Origin: Narthecium ossifragum
Taxonomy: Eukaryota > Streptophyta > Magnoliopsida > Dioscoreales > Nartheciaceae
Direction of reading: 5' to 3'
Length of the DNA stretch: 64,000 nt
NCBI GenBank assembly: GCA_963920575.1
Contig: OY986969.1
Span: 2,118,001-2,182,000 of the forward strand
Below, in pieces: positions 1 through 16,800 of the stretch (the stretch's first letter is position 1; every line of letters starts with the position of its first letter). Both the position numbers and the translations under genes were made by a program. The notes beneath the pieces were generated by a model. That model saw only the letters and a list, made by a program, of their open reading frames with translations, made no database searches and was not told the DNA's origin.

Positions 1-515
1 TGCTTTTCAGCGAGAGCCTTGTCTTAGAGCCTTGTCTTCGAACCTTGTCTTAGTTAAATGTAATCTTCCTAGTTGCCTACAAATTTGTGCAAACAATTTA
101 GAGGAAAGAATTCATTTTGTTAAATGTAATCTTCCTATTTTGTTGCTTGAGAAGACAAACTGTCGAATTATGTCCAGCAATTTGCTGATGTTCTCTCCTC
201 GAAAGCATGTAAGAGAGAAATGTACATTTCTATAGAACCTATGAAGTCAATGATCAAGTCTTTTTCATAAAATTGTTATATTTCTACCTTGAGTGATGAA
301 TCATGTCTCCTAGATGTACTAGCTAACAACAGTTCATTGACAACTTGTCTATTATGTAGGCCTATCTTGCTAGCTGTGTCTATTCTGTATGTAGCTCATA
401 GAACTTCTCATACCATAAACTTGGAGCCTTATTTTATCTTGTTTAAACAGCAATAAGTGACTCGGAAGTAATGCTTCTTGTTAAGCTCATATGTTTTTTA
501 GAGATTTTTTTTAGG
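1..515. other. No gene recognised; short direct repeats
   Basis: I see no supportable gene here. The first 140 bases hold short direct repeats: a motif reading AGCCTTGTCTT or close to it occurs three times between 17 and 52. GTTAAATGTAATCTTCCT occurs at about 53-70 and again at about 119-136. The stretch probably includes the promoter and 5' UTR of the gene that follows. Confidence 0.4.
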
Positions 516-1076
516 ATGTCTTCTACTAGTTCGACATCCTCCTCAACGTGTCCGCTGTGTTATTGTGGACGAAGATCAATGCTGCTGATCTCCAAGACTG
601 ACAAGAACTTTCAAAGAAGATTCTATAGATGCTCACACATGAAGGTAACAAGACACATTGAATTATCTTGGATTCTATAGATTTTTTTTTTGGTTAATTA
701 AGGCCTAACTATTGAATTACTGCAGGCAAATGGTGAATGTAATTACTTCTTGTGGATTGATGGGGAAATTTGCGAACGTGGGCAACTAGTTATCAACAAT
801 ATGAAGACGAAGATACAAAGCTTGGAAGGTGAATTGAAGCTGATGGAGACCAGAGCGGAGATGGTTGCCTTGAAAGATAAATTGAAGCAGATGGAGACCA
901 TGGCGGTGATGAAGATCTTAGAAGATGAATTGGAGCATAGAGAAGCTGAAAATCTTAGGTTGTTGTCGGAGGCGAAGAAAATGCAAAACAAAATTAATTT
1001 ACTTTTGTTGTTATCTGTCCTCTTTGTATTTACACTAGTTATTGTGTGTTGTTATGGATTATTATGTGATAGATGA
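516..1076 (+). CDS. GRF-type zinc finger protein with coiled coil and C-terminal membrane segment
   Basis: Two exons, 516-644 and 726-1076, join in phase 0 across a GT-AG intron and give 159 aa. Residues about 10-55 form a GRF zinc finger. It has a C-x2-C-x-CGRR start, then RFYRC, and after the splice GECNYFLWID, so the finger is completed only by splicing. A Lys/Glu-rich coiled coil (about 60-130) with repeated LKLMETRAE-like heptads follows, and the end is a hydrophobic segment of about 22 residues before CYGLLCDR. Plants have many short GRF proteins of this plan, probably tail-anchored; their function is mostly unknown and some are carried by transposons. I start at Met 516 because it lies just before the Ser/Thr-rich leader and the finger; an in-frame Met at 471 would add 15 residues. 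A functional role is not inferred. Confidence 0.75.
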
Positions 1077-1870
1077 GTGTTGGAGCCAGAAGCACTTGCC
1101 AAATTCTTTCCATGTCCCTGAAACTGAGAACTTATGCATCATTCTTTTCATCATACAGTTGTTAGATCGTTTAGTTTTGTTCAAAGGGAATGATTTGGAG
1201 GCCTCAGGTATGAGTACCCCATGGTTCTTGTTCAGATTCCAATGTGTAATGAGAGGGAGGTAATAGCATTTAACTTTTAATAGTTTGAGCACTCAGTTTT
1301 CAGTGCCTATTGCTCACTGACTCAGTTTCACTCGTACTCTTAAACCAAGTACAACACTGAGGGAGATATGCAAATTTCTGCAACAGATTAGTCCAAAGTA
1401 TAAGATATTCGACACATCAAGGAAACTAATGATATCAGTGAGAATTCCTGGTTAATCCAGGCCACAATAGCGTTTGCATATTTGCAAGCAAAAAAAACAT
1501 AAACTGTCTCCCAAGAAATACGTAAAAGAGCAAGTTGAGAGGTGCCACAGGCCTCTCTTAAGAGTACAAATGCAATGGTCAACAGCCAAAGCTCTCATTG
1601 TTCAATCCATCTTCAGAACTAGTACCATCAGTTACATTATCAGCTCCAACAAAATTTCAAACTTCTTTAGTGTCATAACTTTAATATTAATGTGTATATA
1701 TTAAAATATTAATATGTATATATTAAAATTTAACTTTATTGCATCATTATGTGAACATTATATAAATAATATATATATATATATATATATATATCATTAT
1801 ATTATTTTAATGTGAACATTATATGAATAATGTTAAAATATTATAATATTAAAAAATGTTATATATAATA
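1077..1870. other. Intergenic, becoming AT-rich with a TA microsatellite
   Basis: No gene is supported. The right part (about 1688-1795) is AT-rich, with a TA run near 1771-1793. A segment containing CATTATGTGAACATTATAT recurs at about 2649-2735, so the Helitron cluster at 1871-2600 lies between two copies of the same AT-rich sequence. Confidence 0.4.
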
Positions 1871-2077
1871 CTAGGTGGTGGGCTCGTGCCACCTGGCACG
1901 GCTAACTACCCACCCCCACTATCTCTATTATAACTTACGCCACATCACTATCCTTTTTTTGTTTATTTAATTATAATTTTATACCACGTATATGCCACGT
2001 GTATGCCATGTGTGTATAAGTTTATGACTCAGATGATGAGTCATAAAAGTAACTACCCTTGGATCTTATAAGGTAGA
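1871..2077 (-). mobile_element. Mini-Helitron, 207 bp, copy 1
   Basis: Read on the minus strand, the element starts TCTACCTTATAAGATCC at 2077. It ends in a hairpin (CGTGCC-AGGT-GGCACG), ten bases, then CTAG at 1874-1871. The next host base is T. These are the hallmarks of a Helitron: 5' TC, 3' hairpin followed by CTRR, and insertion next to T. There is no coding capacity, so it is non-autonomous. It abuts copy 2 directly, whose 3' CTAG ends at 2078. Confidence 0.75.
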
Positions 2078-2287
2078 CTAGGTGGTGGGCCCGTGCCACC
2101 TGGCACGGCTAACTGCCCGCCCCCACTATCTCTATAATAACTTACACATCAACCCACTATCATTTCTTTTTTTATTTAATTATATTTTTATGACACGTGT
2201 ATGTCACGTGTATGCCATGTGTGTATAAGTTTATGACTCAGATTATGAGTCATAAGGGATAACTATCATCGGATCTTATAAAGTAGA
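2078..2287 (-). mobile_element. Mini-Helitron, 210 bp, copy 2 (head-to-tail with copy 1)
   Basis: On the minus strand it begins TCTACTTTATAAGATCC at 2287, preceded by A. It ends with the same hairpin and CTAG at 2081-2078, immediately followed by the T that starts copy 1. The inside resembles copy 1, including a TATGACTCA...TGAGTCATA palindrome and several CACGTG/CATGTG motifs. The arrangement fits insertion of one element exactly at the 5' A/T border of the other. Confidence 0.75.
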
Positions 2288-2600
2288 TAAGGATGTATAT
2301 TTAAAACTAACATAGGGAATTATGATAACAATATACAAAGTTAACTTAGGAAAATATACATGTAAACAAATTAATAAGAGGGAAACGGTTGTAACCGTTA
2401 TTGCTCCTTATAAGGTTGATAAGTATGTATATTTAAAACTAATCTCCTGGCTTATGATTATAAGGATGTATATTTAAAACTAACCTAGGGAATTATGATA
2501 ACAATATACAAAGTTAACTTAGGAAAATATACATGTCAACAAATTAATAGGAGGGAAATGGTTGTAACCGTTATTGCTCCTTATAAGGTTGATATATATG
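2288..2600 (-). repeat. Two 5' fragments of a related Helitron-like family
   Basis: Two direct copies of about 125-135 bp lie at about 2288-2412 and 2461-2593. On the minus strand both start TCAACCTTATAAGGAGC after an A, and both contain AACGGTTACAACCGTT, a short palindrome. Neither shows the terminal hairpin plus CTAG, so they look like 5' parts only. Related ends occur at 37124 (plus) and near 53800 (minus). Confidence 0.5.
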
Positions 2601-3480
2601 ATATTAAAATATTATATACATTATTCATATAATATATATTAAGATTTTAATGTATATATATTAAAATTTAACTTTAATTGCATCATTATGTGAACATTAT
2701 ATGAATAATATATATATATATATTATTGATATTAAAATAATATAATGACTTTATTGAGATTAAAATAATGTTCATAAATTTTAATGTTTACATAGCTTTA
2801 TTGAATATATTTTAATATGTTTACGGGGTATATAGGAGATACACCGTACATGGGTATATCGCGTGAAACGATCATTTTGACGGTTTCATACGATACACCA
2901 TTTTAGCCTAAAAGTGCATAACATGATGCATGCTTCATCTCATGCATGGGTCAGCCAAATAAGGGATCGCCCACTCAAGGTGCATCGCACACTCTGATTC
3001 AAGCAACTAAACAGCCCTAAGTATCAATGCGAATATTATTCCGCTTAAGTTCACGAGGACTTGTGAATTTAGTCACTTAAATTATATTTTAGCACATATC
3101 AATATATGCCTATCTAAAGGGCATCACATACTCGACGTAAGGAAGAGATGGTTAAGGGATTTCTATTTCATATTTCATAACCCTTCATTATTATCTACCA
3201 ACCGCTTGACATGTTTTGGTGGTCACATTTAAGAATCTCATGTCAAGGCAGCTCGCGGTTCAACTATCACATCGTACAGTTTGCAAATGCCATTTGATTC
3301 ATTATTTTCCTAACTTATCTATAACCTTTTTCTTCTCCCACCATGTTGTTCTTTACATGATCTTAGAATTCAAATCCCTCCAACTCTCTCTAGAAGGAAG
3401 GGGATAAGTTATTACATCTCTCATATTCAATCCCAAAGAGATTCAACGGTGCCGAGGTTCATGATCGAGATTCAACTATG
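2601..3480. other. AT-rich intergenic sequence, nothing identified
   Basis: The AT-rich repeat unit seen before 1795 recurs at about 2649-2735. The rest shows no gene, RNA or clear terminal inverted repeat. Confidence 0.35.
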
Positions 3481-3645
3481 ACATCGTTCCTTGGCCCATT
3501 TCTTGTCAATGTTAGGGCTGATAAAGTCGCCAGATGATGTCGGACTGTGAACACCGGTTTTGCCTGGCAAGCTGAGAAGGGGTTAGATTCTCTCCCCTGA
3601 TCTTGTAAATAATCCTTAGTCTTCAGGCTCAACTAATAAAAAAAA
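3480..3645 (+). mobile_element. Possible truncated LINE 3' end with poly(A)
   Basis: The segment ends GGCTCAACTAATAAAAAAAA at about 3630. A closely similar ending, GGCTCAACT or GGCTCGACTGATAAAA, closes two other segments at 52826-52870 and 54961-54993, both of which carry LINE-type RNase H remains. The shared ending suggests a severely 5'-truncated copy of the same non-LTR family. No coding part is recognisable here. Confidence 0.45.
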
Positions 3646-3809
3646 AAACCATCACATCATTCACAAGTGTCATTCGATTCATCAAATTCAAAGCTCTCCC
3701 ACTATCTCTAGAAGGGGAGAATAGATCAGTTCTCTCACCTCCATTCCAAGGAAAGATCCAACGGTCCACGGAAATCTAAAAGACGATCAATAAAAATTTA
3801 TATACATGA

Positions 3810-4105
3810 CCACGTGACATGTGCATTACACACGTTTCCCATCGATAGTGGGTTGATCTCGTCCATCGATACTATAATACCGATGGACTAGATTAATTGA
3901 TTGATATCTCACTACCGAAATCTACGAATTCGATCATTGATATATTCAATCGGTAGTGAAATACCAATCAATTGATCTAGTACCGATGGACTAGACCAGC
4001 CCATCGGTATTGTTCTACCGATGGATTAGACCAACTCATCGGTATTATTCTACCGATGGATTATATCAACCCATCGGTATCTCACCGTATGTGCAATACA
4101 TATGC
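3810..4105. repeat. Palindromic CGGTA repeat block, locus 1
   Basis: This is a tandem run of units of about 33 bp such as CCATCGGTATTGTTCTACCG, each an imperfect palindrome with CATCGGTA at one end and TACCGATG at the other. The block is bounded by related phrases containing GTGCATTACACA and GTGCAATACATA. The same core occurs at 5475-5860, 13475-13690 and 59615-59930. Such clustered inverted motifs resemble subterminal repeats of CACTA-type transposons, but I see no CACTA termini, so the class is open. Confidence 0.55.
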
Positions 4106-5470
4106 CACGCAGCCATATTCATAAATCAGCAATTCAAGGAGGATAAAAGGGTTTACTAGTTGGGATCAACTCTCATCCCAAATCCCCATGGGCAGTGCAC
4201 AGCACTTTCATCATCAGAGTTTTGCACTTCGGTGCTGAGAAGGCAAACCAGCTAAAGTTTGGAACAAGAAGGTGAAAAGAGACATGCCAGCTCTGAACTT
4301 TACCGGCGAAGCTAAGGTTTCAAAAGCTAATCCATGAAAGCAATTTGTCGGCTGCACCTCGTTTTGGTGCAGGTGCAGCAAAACTGCATGCCAGAATTTT
4401 ATTAGTGGTTCAGATGGAACTAGATGTCCTCTTTTTCCTCCTTCCACACCGTCATACCTTTTTTTTTAAAAGAAGAGTACAGAATCCACCATCTCTGCTC
4501 AAATCTCCAATATTGTTATCTTCTGTATGCCATCAAATAGAAATCAACGTCAAATCTGGCAACAAGAAGACAGAGAGGAAAAGATCAGATCGAATGGAAC
4601 ATGTGGAGCTCTGTTTTGCCACATATTTTTGGTATGTGTGGACGCTATATTTTGTGACGGTGAGGAAATAAAAGCATCTAAAAGAAAGAGTAATCTGCCA
4701 AGTTATTGTCCAAACTAACAAACAAACTAGGCATGTCTGGCTATCTATATAATCTTTGCTCAAGTATTTTAGCTCCCAAAATTATTCAAACCCCCCTTGT
4801 AAATTCCTCCACAGTTCTGCTGTACTCAGCACATTGAAAAGAAGTGTACAGGTGTATAAAGAGAGAGTGTCATGTGCAACATTCCTCAAAGTCTAAAAGT
4901 GTACAGGAACATCCAAGGTGAAGTCAATTGGTTACTAGATAAAATGATTAGCCAAAATCTTTCCAACTGACATAGAATTAACTAGGTTCATGGAGAATAT
5001 TAGACCATTACCTATGATATATCATGGAAGATCATGACATTTTAGTTAAAACACATGGAAGCAATGGTTAGCACCCTGTGATCATAATTATCTTGCGTAA
5101 GAGGTCACAGATTAGAACCCACATTAAGAGAACTCTTATATTTTTACCTATAGAAACTTGCTTAGCATGTGTGCTTGCCCACACTTGCTCAGCATGTGTG
5201 CTTGCTCACATTCAGTCTAAGCCAGTGTGAAACGCTCGGCAACCAAAAAGTAAAAGCAAAAGGGAGAACACGACCATGCAATTATCAACTTGGTCAAATG
5301 AAGCTAGATTTAATCCAATAATATGGCCAATGAACTTAACTAGTGGTAACTAATCAAAAAAAAAAAAAAGACTTAACTAGTGGTAAAAAATGCCTACTAT
5401 GACTAACAATTCCACATTTTAGATCTGTTTCTTGAGCCAAGTGTCCAAGTTGCTTTTCACAAAGAATAAA
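4106..5470. other. Intergenic; a possible tRNA-derived SINE scrap and a short tandem duplication
   Basis: No gene is supported. Around 5065-5130 the phrase ATGGTTAGCACC followed by GATTAGAACCC loosely recalls polymerase III A and B boxes, which could be a SINE remnant. A 27-base phrase containing GCATGTGTGCTTGC is repeated in tandem at about 5160-5215. Confidence 0.3.
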
Positions 5471-5474
5471 GATT

Positions 5475-5860
5475 CATGCACATGGACATATACCTATCGG
5501 TAGCCAGGTACCGATAGGTTCTATCGGTAGCCAGGTACCGATAGGTTCTATCGGTAGCCAGGTACCGATAGGTTCTATCGGTAGCCCACTACTGATATGA
5601 TAGATGAAAGAATCAGTACTTGGCTACCGATTGAACGTATCGGTATCCCACTACCGATATCTTCATCTATCCCATCAGAAGTGAGCTACCGATAAGATAG
5701 ATGAAAGAATCGACAGTGAGCTACCGATTGAATGTATCGTTAGCCCATTACCGATAGCTTCATCTATTCCATCGGTAGCCCACTACCGATGAAATAGATG
5801 AAAGAATTGATACTTTGACTATCGATCGTGGTCGGCTTGTGCACAAATCAGTGCTCTTTC
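5475..5860. repeat. Palindromic CGGTA repeat block, locus 2
   Basis: It opens with three or more near-perfect units of about 28 bp, CTATCGGTAGCCAGGTACCG plus ATAGGTT. It continues with longer units joining CTACCGAT to ATAGATGAAAGAATC. The edges carry CATGCACATGGACA and TGTGCACAAATCAG, phrases shared with locus 3. Every unit can fold on itself. Confidence 0.6.
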
Positions 5861-6404
5861 ACAAAACGATAATTTTCGCACCAATGATAGTAGCATTTTC
5901 CCCCACTTCAATAGAACGAGCTCAATTAACCTCATGTCATGAACCAGTGGTACCTGCCTATAGTCAACTCATGTGGAAGTGGCGAGGTGAAATAAAACTC
6001 CAGCTGCTAATAAAATAATTCAAGAAAATTATTCCTAATCAAAAGCTGTCCCCTTTAATCTAGCCATGTTATTCACTTTAAAATGCTAACATCAACGATA
6101 TAGAAGACTAATTTTGTTTGAAGGTTGAATACAAAGCCCTGGATTTTATAAGCCATAAATATACCTTAGATGTTTACATTGAAAAAACCCAAGCATTTGT
6201 GTTTACTGTTTTGCCTATGCATGTGAATTAAAGGACGTATTGATGTGGCCATATCCTTTGAAAGAAAATGAGATGCTTAAAGCATTTCTGAAAAGATAAG
6301 ATGACATAAAATTCAACTAGAATTATTTTTTTTGTCAAAAAACCCCCAGCAATTTGAGTAGCTTGAGGCTGTACCTACAAAGTCCTCAAATGAATTCGTT
6401 TCTA

Positions 6405-12506
<6,102 letters not shown>

Positions 12507-13474
12507 CGCCGTCGACAGGCTTCGCCGAGCGGAGTTTGAACTTCAAAGACGAAGTGGGAGAGAGAGACTGCGAGAGTGAACTTATCGTGTTCCACGTATC
12601 GTGTAAAGAAAGACCTCTTATCGTGTTACACGTACCGTGCAGTGTTGCAGTTATTCTGCTCCGAGGGGTAGCGAACCGTTCCTCTCGCGCGGATTGGCGC
12701 GCAAGCAGGGCTGTCGAGTTGTAAGATCCTGTACGTAACGAGAATGTTTTGGGCCCGGCCCAGAACTCTTCCCGATTTCACCATGAACAGGCTTGACCCA
12801 GCCCAAAGCCCAAAAGTTTGGTCCCGGGTCGTGATCCACAGATCAAATCAAACACGGCGCAACGACTCGCCGCCCCCATGTTTTGTCCACTTTAACTGCT
12901 CCCCGTATCAACATGGGATTCTTTTATTCTGATTTGACTGCACACTAAACATGAACCTTTTATTCCATTCCGATTTGACTGCACTTCCACCGTCCACTCG
13001 CCTCGAGATCGTACCCCAGCACCCAAATGGGCCAAATCCCACAGTAGCCTCTATTGTCCCTATGTTAACAAACTTCCAACAGGACCCGTGCCCGACGGAC
13101 CGGACCACTCAGCTATCTTATTCGGTGTTGAATCCAGGGGTCACTAGTCAATTGCCACGTAGGGGATTCACGGCTAAACATTCGCCTGGAGAACAATATA
13201 CCTCTTCGAACCACACCTACGAGGAGCTTGTTGATCCCCCGATAAACCAAGAGCGCGGTATCGTCTTAGCGTGGAACCGAACGCCACGTTGCATTCACGT
13301 CTTGCTGAGCGTGGATGCCACATCAGCCCGATAGCTCGATAATCCGACAGCCCGATCTTGCCCTAATAGCAGGATGATAAGTGCAAGTTGTGGTCCCGGA
13401 AATATTACTGGATTCGGGTTGGATGCTGATGGTTCAGATCCAAAATCCGATTGCTAGCCATTTTAAAGAGTCAT
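12507..13474. promoter_or_regulatory. Divergent spacer between FIGNL1 and the ERMP1-like gene
   Basis: The FIGNL1 side (12507-12750) should hold its promoter and 5' UTR. GGCCC motifs occur at about 12750-12765. No conserved TATA box can be placed with confidence. The rest is unique-looking sequence without a gene. Confidence 0.35.
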
Positions 13475-13690
13475 GCACATGGATACACATGGACACAATG
13501 CACATGTCGTCTATCAGTATCAATAATATAGATGAAGATATCAATAATTATCTATTGATAAGTGACATATTTAATTATCAATTGAATGTATCGGTATGAG
13601 ATAAATAAAAGAATCCTACTTTAATTACCGATCGGCGTATGCACAAATCAGCTATCACACAGAATTCATCATTGAATTGTTATTGTGTAT
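13475..13690. repeat. Palindromic CGGTA repeat block, locus 3 (degraded)
   Basis: It starts with CATGCACATGGATACACATG and ends with TATGCACAAATCAG, matching the edges of locus 2. The inner units are worn: ATCAATTGAATGTATCGGTA and GAATCCTACTTTAATTACCG still show the pattern. It lies about 200 bp upstream of the ERMP1-like start codon, within the likely promoter region. Confidence 0.45.
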
Positions 13691-13881
13691 TTTCATCGCT
13701 GTGCCAATCATCAAATGCCACGTTGCGTGTCATCATATCTTATCTTGGACCGTAGTCCACCGCATCGTGACTATCGTCTCAGTAGAAAAGGACTGATCCT
13801 CTCTTTCCTAGAGTTCTTGGAGACGACCTGGTCGGAGTAGAGAGACGGGAGAGGGAGGGAAGGAGCGAGCTAGAGAGAGAG

Positions 13882-16800
13882 ATGGCGTGGCGGCTGAACT
13901 CCGGCGATGTGGCGGCGTTCAAGGTGCTATTGGTTTTAGCGGCGGCGTACGGGATCATGTCTTATATGGTGTACGGGATCGTGCACATGTGGCATGTGCG
14001 GCCCCTCGGAGTTGAGGCCCCCCTGGACCGCTTCTCGGAGGGCCGAGCCCTCCTCCACCTCCACCGCCTATCCGTCGACATCCCCGGCCGCCAGGTTAGT
14101 GATTGTTGAACCCACCCGGAGGCAGTCGCAATAGCTTAAGATTATTGATCCTTTAGATCGTTTTGTTAGGTTTTTCTATGTATGTGTGATTGTGTAGGAG
14201 GGGTCTCGGGGGTTGGAGCAGGCGGGGAAGTATATAAAGGAGCAGCTGGAGATGATGGCGGAGCGGGCAGGGTCGGAGTACAGGTGCGTAGGGTGCTTCA
14301 TTTCTTGATTCATTCTAATTACTAGTTAGAGTTTTCTTTGGTTTCTTGGGTTTTATTTTGTGAGGATGGTGAGAATTCGAATGGTTGGGCTTTAATTTGA
14401 AGCGCTTTGAGGTCATGTTCGATGCTTAGTACGATCCCCATTTGTTTGCTCTTTATCGTTCGGTTTGGGGCAAGTAGATTGTCGGATCTTGGGTAGGATG
14501 CCCTAGGTTTTGATGACTTAAGGCATGTCTAGAGCATCGGCCATTTGATTATGTTCTTTCAAATGGTAATGGCTAGGATTGAGCATTGGTTGCTTTGAGG
14601 TTGCGAGGTAATTGGATTGGAATGGCACCAATCTTTGGAGCAGAATCGTTGATTATCACCGAGTAACATATCCAAGCAGGTCCAAGTTGAAGCAGCAGAT
14701 GAATAGGAATTATTGAAATCAATTTATGGAGAAGACTTGAAGCCGTCAAGATAGTTGCCATTTGAAGGACTGTAGTTCGTCCTGACAGTTCATTGTTTCT
14801 AGCAAATAAAGTGTGGTCATCACCAGACAATTTGCAGTTATCAGTTGATCAAAGGCTCTGCACTAGGATAGCTCATTCTTGCATATATCATGCAGTTTGT
14901 ATCCATTGGTCATTAGAATTGAGTGAAAAGCAATAGAGCCTCTGAATAAGTACACGGGTCTGAGAAAACATGTCAGTTTGGTACACATTTCAGTTGACTA
15001 ACAAATAGGACACAGTCTACACCAGGTCTATGTGTTGTCAATCCTCACTATTTTCACATGGTCACGGGGATATCTAGACATGCATTTCAAAGTGTTTACA
15101 TTGGGCATACAATTGGAAATATCTCTCCACAACTAGCAGAAGGTGGTCTACCATTGGTCACTGTATTCTTGTTACGTGAAGGAGTCAACCATTAGATTCC
15201 TGTTTGAACCACTTGACTCCAATGCTTCTACCAGAAGGACATTCACGAATTTATGGGGCATTTCGTCCATAGTTTGTAAGGGATATATAGACTATGAAAT
15301 AGGTCAGAAGTATTAATACAAGCAACACAAGTTAAGATTATGTAGCTAATGAGGCTTATCTAGTCCATCAAACTTGACTATTAAGTTATTGTCTAGTTGA
15401 ACTCTGGTAGATTTTGTAATTAATAAGCATTGAGGACTACTTTTCGTGGTTCCAGTTTTAAGATCTATATAACGTATAGGCATGAAAAGTATTCGTTTCT
15501 AGATTTATGTGACATCTTTCTTCTAAGAAATTCTGAGTTATATTTGCTTATTCCACATTATGCAGGTTCGCCAATAATTAACCCCTAGGCGTTGCTCCAT
15601 TCGTGCCTAAAAATTTAAGCGCCATTTAAAACCTCTTATTTTCGTCATATCAATTGAATGCTTGTATGAATACAACTTTCTCAATCAAGATTTTGGGGCT
15701 GCATCTGTGAAATTCTTGTCCAGCAACTATCCATAATATATTCTCTTATATATTGTCAAGTTCTTTAGTATTTATGTGAAACCTTGTTGCTTAATTTCAT
15801 GATTTTTGACTCAGGGTTTCATCTCCTTCACTTCGTATATTGCCCATAATCTATTCTTCTTATATTAACATCTCATCTCCTTTCACTTCGTATACTGCTT
15901 TCCATGATTGTCTTTCAGGTCTTATTATTCCAAAACCAAGTTTCTCTCATATGCCTATTTTACATTATTCTCTTGCGAAATTTTGGCGACCATCTTTTTT
16001 CAATCTGTCATTTTGATGGCACATCAAGATTCGGTTGTTTTATGCTCCATCCATCTTCTCTTAGAATTATTTAGAAAATGTTGCATTTTTTTTCCTAAGT
16101 TGACCGCTCCCTTGATTCAATGTATGAACTTGAATCTCTGCATCTCAGCGTCCTATATCTTCTTGAAAAGGAAAGCCACGTTTTGACACTTTTCTTCTGC
16201 ATTTGAGATAGACTGAATGCTGCCTCTTTTTTTTTTTATTACTGATGTTGCTATGGACGTAAATGGAAGGTGCAAGCACAACATATCCTGATACATCACT
16301 ATCTCCTGATCCTTGTTCACCATGTAGCCTCTCCCATCCCTGACTGCTGATGCTGCATGGTTATTTAGGTGTTTTTATAGAAATGCCCATTCCTCCCGGA
16401 ATATCTTGCATTAGGTTATATTCCTTTCAAAGCAATTACTTTGATCTTTCCTTCAGCCCATGGAATAAGCAATAGGAAAATCTTCATAAATAACCTTCTC
16501 AGATACTAGCAGTTTTTCTGATGCTTGAGCATAAGAGTGATAAGACTAATTTTGACGAATTAAAATAGCTGATATGAAGACGGACCCTCAAGTTCAGTCC
16601 ACACAGAAGGAGAGGTTATCCAGAATTGACTATATGGTTTTGATTTCAACTAGGTTCACAGAGTCTGTTGTGCTTTTTAACATTTACTTTCTGCTTATAT
16701 TTTCTTTCACTCTGTTCTGCTTTATTAACTTCTATGCTTATGTTACAGTATTGAAGTTGAGGAAACTCACGTCAGTGGCTCATTCAACATGATATTTCTG

